11,902 nucleotides of DNA, from assembly GCA_005788145.1 (NCBI GenBank), contig SXYY01000012.1, positions 1 through 11,902 of the forward strand. Direction: 5' to 3'. Shown piece after piece: positions 1 through 6,303 of the stretch; the stretch's first letter is position 1, and every line of letters begins with the position of its first letter. A model generated the notes under the pieces. The model did not search any database. It had not been told where the DNA came from and saw only the letters and a program-made list of their open reading frames with translations. The DNA comes from Bacteroidota bacterium (GTDB taxonomy: Bacteria; Bacteroidota; Bacteroidia; NS11-12g; UBA955). The translations under genes and the position numbers were made by a program.

Positions 1-216
1 AAGCCAGCATTTGGCGGTCGCTCAGAAAAGCCAGCATTCGGCAGCCGCTCAGACAAGCCGGCATATGGCAGCCGCTCAGACAAGCCCGCTTTTGGCAATC
101 GTTCGGATAAACCAGCATATGGCAATCGCTCGGATAAACCAGCATATGGCAATCGTTCGGATAAATCAGCATTTGGTAATCGCTCGGATAAGCCCAACTA
201 TGGGGGTCGTGATGAA
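1..216 (+). repeat. Eight in-frame 27-bp tandem repeats encoding K-P-A-[FY]-G-x-R-S-[DE]
   Basis: Eight consecutive 27-base units fill 1-216 with no spacers: 1-27, 28-54, 55-81, 82-108, 109-135, 136-162, 163-189 and 190-216. They encode KPAFGGRSE, KPAFGSRSD, KPAYGSRSD, KPAFGNRSD, KPAYGNRSD twice, KSAFGNRSD and a divergent KPNYGGRDE. The aromatic at unit position 4 is always Phe or Tyr and position 7 is always Arg. Units 109-135 and 136-162 differ at one silent base (cgc/cgt). The array runs into the left edge, so the copy number is a minimum. It lies in the disordered tail of the pseudouridine synthase. Confidence 0.95.
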
Positions 217-1773
217 AATCGAAGAGACACACCCAATCGTGGTGGTTTTGTAAGAAACGAACGCCCCAAATTTGGTCCGGATAGGGGTCCACGTGAAAAC
301 AACCCAAGATTTGAAAGCGGCGCGCCGAGAGAAGAGGGTACTCGGGGAGGTTTTAAACGTAATAATCCGAGATTTGCAGAAAAGGGAGGTTTTACCGGTG
401 GTGATCAATCAGGCAAACCAAGGTTTCCTGGTGATCGCAGCGCCAAGTTTGGCAAGGACGGCGACGATAAAAAATCGTTTAACACCCGTGAAAGTCGTGG
501 AGGATTTGACAAACCACGCTCATTTGACAAACCGCGTTCTTTCGACAAACCAGGCTTTGAAAGGCCCAATCGCGGAGATCGACCAGGAGGCTTTGACCGT
601 CCCAATAATTTTGGCGATAAACGATCATCGGACAGAGGTATGGGCGACCGGCCAAATGGCGGGTTTGGCAAACCACGTAGTTTCGATAAACCCAAAGAGT
701 TTGGCAATAAGCGAGAATTTTCAAAACCAAGATTTTCAGAAGATGGCGCCGAAAAGAAACCATTTAACCGCGAAAAACCCATTGACAGAGATCGTGAAGA
801 CAGGGCCGCCAAACCATTAAGTAGTGGTGGCGTGAAGGGACTTGCCAAGTTTAAACCCAGAAGTGCAAATTCAGACGAGCAGTCGCAAAGTGAAGAGAGA
901 AAAACTTCCGCACCAAAGACCTACGGCATTCCCAAGGCAGAACGTGCAGAAACCCCAAACGGTTTCAAAGGAAGCAAGCGTGAATATAACCGTGTTACGA
1001 GTAATTTAGAAAAAGGCACCGAGCACGCAAACAGCAACGAGATCAGGTTGAATCGATATATTGCCAACAGCGGAATTTGTTCTCGCAGAGAAGCTGATGA
1101 CCTTATACTACAAGGGTTGGTGCGGGTAAATGGAGATATTGTAAAAGAGTTGGGCACCAAGGTAACGCCCTATGATGTTGTCAAAGTTGAAGACCGCAAA
1201 GTGGTACCAGAAAAGCCCGTTTACATCATCATGAACAAACCCAAGGGTTACATCACAACAACGGACGATCCAGAGGGTAGAAAAACCGTGATGGAGCTAA
1301 TTGATTTGCCAGGAAAAGAGCGAATTTATCCAATCGGTAGACTTGATAGAAACACAACGGGCGTTCTGTTGCTAACCAACGATGGTGAAATGACACAGAA
1401 GTTGATGCACCCAAGTTTTGAAATAAAAAAGGTATATCGCGCCACTATAGACAGAAAGCCCACAAAAGAGCACATGTTGCAATTGGTTGAAGGTGTGGAA
1501 CTTGAAGATGGCATGATGGCGTTTGAGCAGTGTGGTTTTGTGGAAGAAGGGAAAGACACCGTCCTCGGTATTGAAATCAAAAGCGGCAGAAACCGAATCG
1601 TCCGAAGAATGTTCGAGCATTTTGGTTATGAAGTAACCGCATTGGATCGCGTGTTATTGGGCGAGTTCGATAAAGTGAAACTGGGTCGCGGCAAATGGCG
1701 TTTTTTAACCGAAAAAGAAATGAACTATGTTGATAGGTTGAAGCGCACCAAAGCCAAGAAGCCCAAAGCATAA
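1..1773 (+). CDS. rluB: RluB/RsuA-family 23S rRNA pseudouridine synthase with long low-complexity N-terminal tail (5' end outside window)
   Basis: The product isomerises a uridine in rRNA to pseudouridine; the RluB subfamily acts on the 23S peptidyl-transferase region (position 2605 in E. coli, family knowledge). The frame is open from base 1 to the TAA at 1771-1773, so 590 codons are visible and the true start lies upstream. The first in-frame ATG is at 640, but the same F/G/K/P/R/D-rich composition runs across it, so it is not taken as the start. Visible residues 1-345 or so are low-complexity, with 9-residue repeats (1-72) and FDKPRS-like repeats (from 169). An S4 RNA-binding domain follows from about 348 (IRLNRYIANSGICSRREAD). 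The catalytic domain has the GRLD motif with the nucleophile Asp at residue 449, then LLLTNDGEM, LMHPSFEIKK and GRNRIVRRMFEHFG, closest to RluB. Sister RsuA/RluE/RluF specificities cannot be fully excluded. It converges on the rsmF-like gene with a 66-base gap. Confidence 0.9.
   Translation, partial: KPAFGGRSEKPAFGSRSDKPAYGSRSDKPAFGNRSDKPAYGNRSDKPAYGNRSDKSAFGNRSDKPNYGGRDENRRDTPNRGGFVRNERPKFGPDRGPRENNPRFESGAPREEGTRGGFKRNNPRFAEKGGFTGGDQSGKPRFPGDRSAKFGKDGDDKKSFNTRESRGGFDKPRSFDKPRSFDKPGFERPNRGDRPGGFDRPNNFGDKRSSDRGMGDRPNGGFGKPRSFDKPKEFGNKREFSKPRFSEDGAEKKPFNREKPIDRDREDRAAKPLSSGGVKGLAKFKPRSANSDEQSQSEERKTSAPKTYGIPKAERAETPNGFKGSKREYNRVTSNLEKGTEHANSNEIRLNRYIANSGICSRREADDLILQGLVRVNGDIVKELGTKVTPYDVVKVEDRKVVPEKPVYIIMNKPKGYITTTDDPEGRKTVMELIDLPGKERIYPIGRLDRNTTGVLLLTNDGEMTQKLMHPSFEIKKVYRATIDRKPTKEHMLQLVEGVELEDGMMAFEQCGFVEEGKDTVLGIEIKSGRNRIVRRMFEHFGYEVTALDRVLLGEFDKVKLGRGKWRFLTEKEMNYVDRLKRTKAKKPKA
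505..555 (+). repeat. Three 18-bp in-frame repeats encoding FDKPRS / FDKPRS / FDKPG
   Basis: Units at 505-522, 523-540 and the shortened 541-555 encode FDKPRS, FDKPRS and FDKPG, followed by a related FERPN. This is a second repeat type in the same tail, with 6-residue rather than 9-residue periodicity. Synonymous changes (cca/ccg, cgc/cgt, tca/tct, ttt/ttc) separate the units while the residues stay the same. Confidence 0.85.
664..735 (+). repeat. Degenerate 18-bp repeats encoding FGKPRS / FDKPKE / FGNKRE / FSKPRF
   Basis: Four adjacent six-codon units begin with Phe: 664-681 FGKPRS, 682-699 FDKPKE, 700-717 FGNKRE and 718-735 FSKPRF. They look like diverged copies of the FDKPRS unit at 505-555, and they extend the repeat architecture past the in-frame ATG at 640. 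This supports reading 1-1773 as one gene. Confidence 0.65.
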
Positions 1774-1839
1774 TCTTTATTTGTCTTGATTGGATTGCGT
1801 TCTAATCGTACGCAGAAAAAGCGCCGATGGTCCATTCAA

Positions 1840-3231
1840 TCAGCCCGGTTGTGATTTATTTGTCAGAAGCGAAACCGCTTGCATTTGGGTTTGAATGATT
1901 CTCCAATGCATAGGCCACAAATTGTTGAGTCCATTGTTTACAGCATTGGCGGTACCCAGCGATAGCCCATTCCAACGTAAGCCAACCACCCCCTTAGAAT
2001 CGACAATTACCGGCAAAAATGCCCTTTTGTAATAATCCAGGGATTGGTGAATGTCTATTTTCACCTCTTGATAGTGGGTGTTTTTTTGGGTCAACAAATC
2101 GTATTCTGGATGGACCTTCCATTGATTTTTATTGCTTTGCCCCGCATTCACGCCGGTTTGTTTGACTCCAGGAAGAAGCGCGGGTAGGTTTGGGTAATAA
2201 TCGTGCCATATACCCGAACGGACTACCATCAAACCATCTTGAAGTTCGTATCCCATAAACTCGTTGTTCAAAAAAGGGGGCAATCCTTTTGCTGATTTCA
2301 TTTTTGCAGTCTTTGGTAGCCGCAATTTCTCGGTCGATGTTTTTCTTAAAATCGCAAAAAAGAAGCCCTCACCCAAGGTTTTGTTCGGCAACATTCGGTA
2401 TTTCCCGGGTTCGAGCTCAACAATCCCAAGGTTTTCGGGAAAATCAAATTCCATAATTTCGGCACCTAACTCTTCTACGATGTGGTTGACATTGTCTTCA
2501 TTTTCTTGTCGATTGTATGTGCACGTGCTGTAAATCATCACACCACCTTCCGCCAAACTCGGCCAAATGTCATGTGCAATCCTTTGCTGTCGAGAAGCAC
2601 AAAGCGACACATTCTCTACACTCCATTCTTCAACCGCCTCCGGTGTTTTCCGGAACATTCCTTCACCGCTACAGGGCATATCGGCAATCACAACGTGAAA
2701 AAGCCCCTTGATTTCTCCGAGCAACTTCGCATCGGCCGATGTAACCACGTGATTTCCCTGTCCCCATTTACAGAGGTTTTCGATCAATGTACCGGTTCTT
2801 CCAGAGATTACTTCGTTGGCAACCAACAAATCACCAGGTCTCAAGTGCGCAGCAACATGTGTGCTTTTGCCACCGGGGGATGCACAAAGATCGAGCACAA
2901 TGGCACCGGGTTCGAAATTCACCAACAATCGTTTTACGAGTTCACCAACCACCATGCTATTCGCTTCTTGCACATAGTAAGCCCCCGCATGAAAGGCTGG
3001 ATCAGCAGTAAACAACGGTCTCGACCCCAGTAAAAAACCATCTTCACAATGCGGAATGCCCTGTTTTAAAACATCGGTGCGAAAATCAGCGGGCAAAACG
3101 CCTTTGGCTCGGTTAATACGAATGCTGACATTTGCATTTTCATGTAACGAGGCCAATAAATCATTGGACAATTCATGGGGTAACGCCTGTTGGGTTTGGG
3201 TAACAAATGAGATGGGCAGTGTTAAACTCAT
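1840..3231 (-). CDS. rsmF: RsmF/NOL1-NOP2-Sun family rRNA (cytosine-C5)-methyltransferase
   Basis: This 463-residue protein should transfer a methyl group from S-adenosylmethionine to C5 of a cytosine in rRNA; the E. coli RsmF/YebU counterpart modifies 16S rRNA (family knowledge). The SAM-binding motif I is VLDLCASPGGKSTHVA at about 112-127. Motif IV is DMPCSGEGMF around 184-193 with Cys187, and motif VI is STCTYNRQENE from 235 with Cys237; these are the two cysteines used by m5C methyltransferases. The C-terminal region (roughly 380-455, VGLRWNGLSLGTANA) fits the RNA-binding C-terminal domain of the RsmF group, and the length is close to the ~480 residues of E. coli RsmF. Its ATG overlaps the menC stop by four bases (ATGA), so it is translationally coupled to menC. 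The exact target base and the symbol are inferences. Confidence 0.88.
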   Translation of the reverse strand: MSLTLPISFVTQTQQALPHELSNDLLASLHENANVSIRINRAKGVLPADFRTDVLKQGIPHCEDGFLLGSRPLFTADPAFHAGAYYVQEANSMVVGELVKRLLVNFEPGAIVLDLCASPGGKSTHVAAHLRPGDLLVANEVISGRTGTLIENLCKWGQGNHVVTSADAKLLGEIKGLFHVVIADMPCSGEGMFRKTPEAVEEWSVENVSLCASRQQRIAHDIWPSLAEGGVMIYSTCTYNRQENEDNVNHIVEELGAEIMEFDFPENLGIVELEPGKYRMLPNKTLGEGFFFAILRKTSTEKLRLPKTAKMKSAKGLPPFLNNEFMGYELQDGLMVVRSGIWHDYYPNLPALLPGVKQTGVNAGQSNKNQWKVHPEYDLLTQKNTHYQEVKIDIHQSLDYYKRAFLPVIVDSKGVVGLRWNGLSLGTANAVNNGLNNLWPMHWRIIQTQMQAVSLLTNKSQPG

Positions 3232-4310
3232 GATGCATTGCGATTAAACCACACAGCATCTCCTTCGACCCTTGTGTATGATTGGAAATTGTCTTTGAAA
3301 AGCAATCCTGTACCCAACCCCTGTGGCATTGATGGCCGATATTGTGAAACCCATTGTGCGATACTGGCCAAACCGACATTTCCCTCCAATGCACTTGTGC
3401 TCCACCAACCGATGTTTTGTTTTGCAGCAACTTGAATCCAAGTATCGGCGATGTCTGTACCGCCGAGCAATGTGGGTTTGAGAATGATGTATTTGGGCTT
3501 GGCCCATGACAATAGCGACGACCCACTTTGCCCGAAACGACCATCCTTTGTTGGGTGAATTCCTATAAGTGATTCATCCAAAGCAACATCAATGGGGCTT
3601 TCCCGACAAACTTGATCAAGGGTGTGCGATCCGGCACAAATGGGTTGCTCGATTGAATGTATTTCAAAGCGCTTTAATTCGTGTAATTGTTCAAGTGCAG
3701 TATCCTCTTGAAAGCCGCCGTTGGCATCAAGTCGCAATTCCAAAGCGAAGGCGGAAAGATTCCTTCGGATTCGTTCAATTAGCCGACATTCTTCGTCAAA
3801 ATCTAAAGCGCCTACTTTTATTTTAATGCATCGAAAACCCGCGTTGAATTTTGAAATGGCCTCTTCATACATCGCCTCGGCACCATTCATCCAGACCAAT
3901 CCATTGATTTTCATTCCGTGTTTTCCGGCAGTAAAATCATTGTTTATCCAATGAACTGATTGTTTGAGGGATGTGGGCTTATTGTGTTGCTGAAATTGCA
4001 AGTTTTTCCATGCACAATGAAGTGCAAAACGCAAACTTGGCATAGCCCCTGATTCGCCCGGTTCCCATTGAGCCAAGAGGTCGAAAAGGTCATTTTCGGT
4101 CAGCTCTTTATCCAATAATGGAGACAAAACAAGACCAAGATCAATGCCGCCATCAATGCTTAAGTCGGGAAGTGGCGCAGCTTCGCCAATACCTGTGTAT
4201 AGGTTGTTGCTCAGCGAAACCAGAATACTTGTTTTATGTAGGTATTCGCCGCGACTTGTTTTGGCCGGCTTCAGAAACTCCATGGATTTGGTTTGGAAAT
4301 GTATCCGCAT
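3228..4310 (-). CDS. menC: o-Succinylbenzoate synthase (enolase superfamily), menaquinone biosynthesis
   Basis: This 360-residue cytoplasmic enzyme would dehydrate SHCHC to o-succinylbenzoate in menaquinone synthesis. Enolase-superfamily features are in order: an N-terminal capping domain with TSRGEYLHKTS near 18-28, the KxK motif CIKIKVG with catalytic Lys165, metal ligands Asp195 (RLDANGG), Glu221 (SIEQP) and Asp245 (ALDESL), and Lys278 in IILKPTLLGG. That residue set and the neighbouring menA favour MenC over muconate-lactonising or dipeptide-epimerase relatives. The start at 4310 keeps the usual N-terminal strand before TSRG; the next Met (residue 10) would cut into it. It sits 14 bases after menA, with an A-rich aaagaaaag stretch upstream of the ATG, and overlaps the rsmF-like start by four bases. 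Other men genes are not in the window. Confidence 0.9.
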   Translation of the reverse strand: MRIHFQTKSMEFLKPAKTSRGEYLHKTSILVSLSNNLYTGIGEAAPLPDLSIDGGIDLGLVLSPLLDKELTENDLFDLLAQWEPGESGAMPSLRFALHCAWKNLQFQQHNKPTSLKQSVHWINNDFTAGKHGMKINGLVWMNGAEAMYEEAISKFNAGFRCIKIKVGALDFDEECRLIERIRRNLSAFALELRLDANGGFQEDTALEQLHELKRFEIHSIEQPICAGSHTLDQVCRESPIDVALDESLIGIHPTKDGRFGQSGSSLLSWAKPKYIILKPTLLGGTDIADTWIQVAAKQNIGWWSTSALEGNVGLASIAQWVSQYRPSMPQGLGTGLLFKDNFQSYTRVEGDAVWFNRNAS

Positions 4311-4324
4311 GGGTGTTCTTTTCT

Positions 4325-5350
4325 TTAATCTTTGTCCGGACCCAAAAAATCGATGATAAAAAACGACAGCAGCGCATACACGACCACCATGGCCAGTATC
4401 GTGAGCGATAGTTTCTTTAACTGTAAGTTCAGTGTTTCACGATCACCGGGCTTGGTGCATTTGACCTTTTGATAATGACTTGACAATTGAATGAAAATGG
4501 GAGAGAAGATGCCCAACATGAAAACAGTTTGAGAGCCCCACATGGTTGTCCATTCGAAGTATCGCTTTTCAAAAGTCAGTAGCGACGCAGGTATCAAAGC
4601 ACCACCCATCGACAAGAGCAAACGATGGTAAACCAAAGTTTTCGTTTCACCCAATCGCACGGCCAGTGTTTTTTTGCCAATGGCCTGGTCGGAGAGCAAA
4701 TCGCGGTAATTGTTCACATTCAAAACCCCCGCACTCAAAAAGCCCAAACCAACCCCCGCCAAGACAAAAACATCCAGGTATCGGCTAGAAGCCACATCAT
4801 AAAAGAAGCCGTTGACAAGCCCCATGCCCATTACGGGAACCAAGCCAAAAAACAGAACAACAGAAAGATCGCCCAGCCCCCAGTAACCATAAGCGTTTTT
4901 TCCAAGGGTATAACCAAGTGCTGCAAGAATGGCCATAACACCAACACCGAGCAAATACCACCCGTTTTGGGAATGGAATAGTCCGGTTAGCCAAATCAAT
5001 GTACTTCCAGTGGCAAATGTGACAACAATCAAGCCCAACAGTGCCAGTTTCATGGATTTGGGTTCAATGGCTCCCGATGCCAAAGCTCGATCTGTTCGTG
5101 CTGCCGCTGTGTCTGTTCCTTTGGTAAAGTCACCAAGATCGTTCGCATAGTTACTCAATACCTGAAGCAAGGTTGCTGTAAGTATTGCGAGGAAAAACAC
5201 GACCCATGGAGATGTGTTGAACCCACCGCTCTGGTGAGCCAAATGGGCATTGCCCTCATAACACAAGTGCGAGATGGCCGCGCCCAAAATAATGCCCGAT
5301 AGCGCCAATGGTAGCGTTCTTAGTCTTGCGGCTTGAATCCAAGGGTTCAT
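4325..5350 (-). CDS. menA: 1,4-Dihydroxy-2-naphthoate polyprenyltransferase (UbiA superfamily)
   Basis: This is the membrane prenyltransferase that attaches a polyprenyl chain to 1,4-dihydroxy-2-naphthoate, giving demethylmenaquinone. The sequence begins MNPWIQAARLRTLPLALSG, typical of MenA, and is strongly hydrophobic with roughly eight to nine membrane segments. Counting from this Met, the first Asp-rich motif is NDLGDFTKGTD at 70-80. The second is NNYRDLLSDQAIGKKTLAVR from 213. I chose the ATG at 5350 (341 aa) rather than the one at 5368, because the extra MVYLRT is not family-like and a possible -7 box lies inside that stretch. It follows the acyltransferase-like gene by 56 bases, so it may be co-transcribed with it or have its own promoter. 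menC follows 14 bases downstream. Confidence 0.92.
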   Translation of the reverse strand: MNPWIQAARLRTLPLALSGIILGAAISHLCYEGNAHLAHQSGGFNTSPWVVFFLAILTATLLQVLSNYANDLGDFTKGTDTAAARTDRALASGAIEPKSMKLALLGLIVVTFATGSTLIWLTGLFHSQNGWYLLGVGVMAILAALGYTLGKNAYGYWGLGDLSVVLFFGLVPVMGMGLVNGFFYDVASSRYLDVFVLAGVGLGFLSAGVLNVNNYRDLLSDQAIGKKTLAVRLGETKTLVYHRLLLSMGGALIPASLLTFEKRYFEWTTMWGSQTVFMLGIFSPIFIQLSSHYQKVKCTKPGDRETLNLQLKKLSLTILAMVVVYALLSFFIIDFLGPDKD

Positions 5351-5354
5351 GGTG

Positions 5355-5388
5355 CGAAGATACACCATGCAAGGTTAGGCGGAGCAAA
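5355..5388 (-). promoter_or_regulatory. Possible Bacteroidota-type promoter for menA (weak)
   Basis: On the minus strand, TTTG (5388-5385) is followed after 22 bases by TATCTTCG (5362-5355). The known Bacteroidota pattern is TTG-N17-23-TAnnTTTG, so the -33 part and spacing fit and the -7 box has one mismatch. It ends four bases before the chosen menA ATG, which would give a nearly leaderless transcript. This is suggestive only. Confidence 0.25.
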
Positions 5389-5406
5389 GTTCCACGCTTG
5401 AGCAGA

Positions 5407-6303
5407 TTACAAGCCTTGCCTTAAAACATAGTATGGGTTGTCTGTGGGACCGAATTTTTTATAAAACGCCGCCACACTGGCTATGCTGCTGCCCTCAAAG
5501 TCAAACACCGTGTTGGGCCCTAGGTGTTTTTGAATGGCCGTGTCGATGATTCCATGCATAATTCCCAGTGTTTTACCAGCGGCAGTGGGGCCGGCACATA
5601 CATATTGTAAGAGTTGCGTTTGTTCGTCTTGGAGGTTTATTAATCTCAACAGAATGGCAGCCCCAAGCAATTCATTGGTTTCTGTATGGGTGGCTGAAAT
5701 GGTCAACACTCCGCCGTGTAATGCTTGAAGTGTTTCACAGGCATTTTCGAAACGTTCGTAGTCGTTGGTTGTTAAACGTTGGTTGGTATCTCCCCAAGCC
5801 TCACGATAAACATTGATTGCTTCGCGAATGGAGATTTTATTTTCTTCGTATTGGATGGGATGCTTTTGAAGTCCCAACAGGTTTTTTTTACAATCTTTGT
5901 TGTACTCAGGTTGAGACGATAGGGACAAAAGAAAGTTGGTTTTTGTATCCAGGGGGAGTTTGGTTTGTTTGTCGAAATAAGGATTTAAATTCAAACGAAC
6001 GCGGAGAAATCGTTTGGGAATCGCTTTGACAAAATCCATGGTAGACACGTTTTCGTTTGACCCAAACCCGCCGAGCTGTTGACAGAAAACAGGTTGAACC
6101 ACATAGCGAATGCCGAATTTTTCTTTCATGGGCAACGGAAAAACGGCTTCATAATCGCCGTATACCAACGCAGACCATTCATTGTTTGTGATTTTATCCA
6201 AGTAATCAAAAAGCGCATAGGCCTGTGGGGTCCGACTTTTTAGCACAGACTCATTCCATTTTATTGGGTCGATTTGTGGGCGTTGAAGATACCGAATGCT
6301 CAT
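5407..6303 (-). CDS. FemAB/GNAT-like acyltransferase family protein
   Basis: This 298-residue soluble protein has no signal peptide. It resembles Bacteroidota proteins annotated as GNAT or FemAB-like (peptidyl- or aminoacyl-transfer fold). Family-like features are an N-terminal IRYLQRPQIDPIKWNE, a basic YNKDCKKNLLGLQK segment at 134-147, and a C-terminal half with LLGAAILLR, then GPTAAGKTLGIMHGIIDTA around 238-256, and the block VFDFEGSSIASVAAFYKKFG at 267-285. The ATG at 6303 is preferred over one 30 bases upstream: it gives an ATGA overlap with the stop of the preceding gene and matches the usual N-terminus. The tight coupling suggests that it and the deacetylase-like protein work together. 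No substrate can be assigned; a cell-envelope acyl or aminoacyl transfer is an inference. Confidence 0.72.
   Translation of the reverse strand: MSIRYLQRPQIDPIKWNESVLKSRTPQAYALFDYLDKITNNEWSALVYGDYEAVFPLPMKEKFGIRYVVQPVFCQQLGGFGSNENVSTMDFVKAIPKRFLRVRLNLNPYFDKQTKLPLDTKTNFLLSLSSQPEYNKDCKKNLLGLQKHPIQYEENKISIREAINVYREAWGDTNQRLTTNDYERFENACETLQALHGGVLTISATHTETNELLGAAILLRLINLQDEQTQLLQYVCAGPTAAGKTLGIMHGIIDTAIQKHLGPNTVFDFEGSSIASVAAFYKKFGPTDNPYYVLRQGL

Noticed and set aside
1..216. Regularly spaced direct repeats that could be mistaken for a CRISPR array
   Set aside because: The 27-base units are directly adjacent with no spacers, are in frame, and encode a conserved 9-residue peptide; there are no cas genes.
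640..642. ATG at 640 as the start of the pseudouridine synthase
   Set aside because: The upstream frame is open to base 1 with the same repeat composition, and the FxKPRS repeats occur on both sides of this ATG. The purine-rich agaggt abuts the ATG too closely for a normal ribosome-binding site.
405..848. 147-codon open frame on the minus strand opposite the pseudouridine synthase tail
   Set aside because: It is an antisense shadow of the repetitive tail (Leu/Ser/Pro-rich mirror of the repeats) with no recognisable family. The plus-strand frame continues into an S4 and catalytic domain.
1787..1842. Nested inverted repeats between the convergent rluB-like and rsmF-like genes (1787-1795/1834-1842 and 1796-1800/1810-1814)
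   Set aside because: The stems are short, one has a G-U type mismatch and there is a large asymmetric bulge. There is no G/C core followed by a T run on either strand, so it is not a convincing intrinsic terminator.
2482..3033. 183-codon plus-strand open frame inside the rsmF-like gene
   Set aside because: It is antisense to the SAM-binding and catalytic motifs of a clear methyltransferase and shows no family resemblance.
5351..5406. Possible small regulatory element in the gap between the acyltransferase-like gene and menA
   Set aside because: Only a 4-bp GGTG/CACC hairpin is visible; apart from the weak promoter-like pair already listed, nothing stands out.
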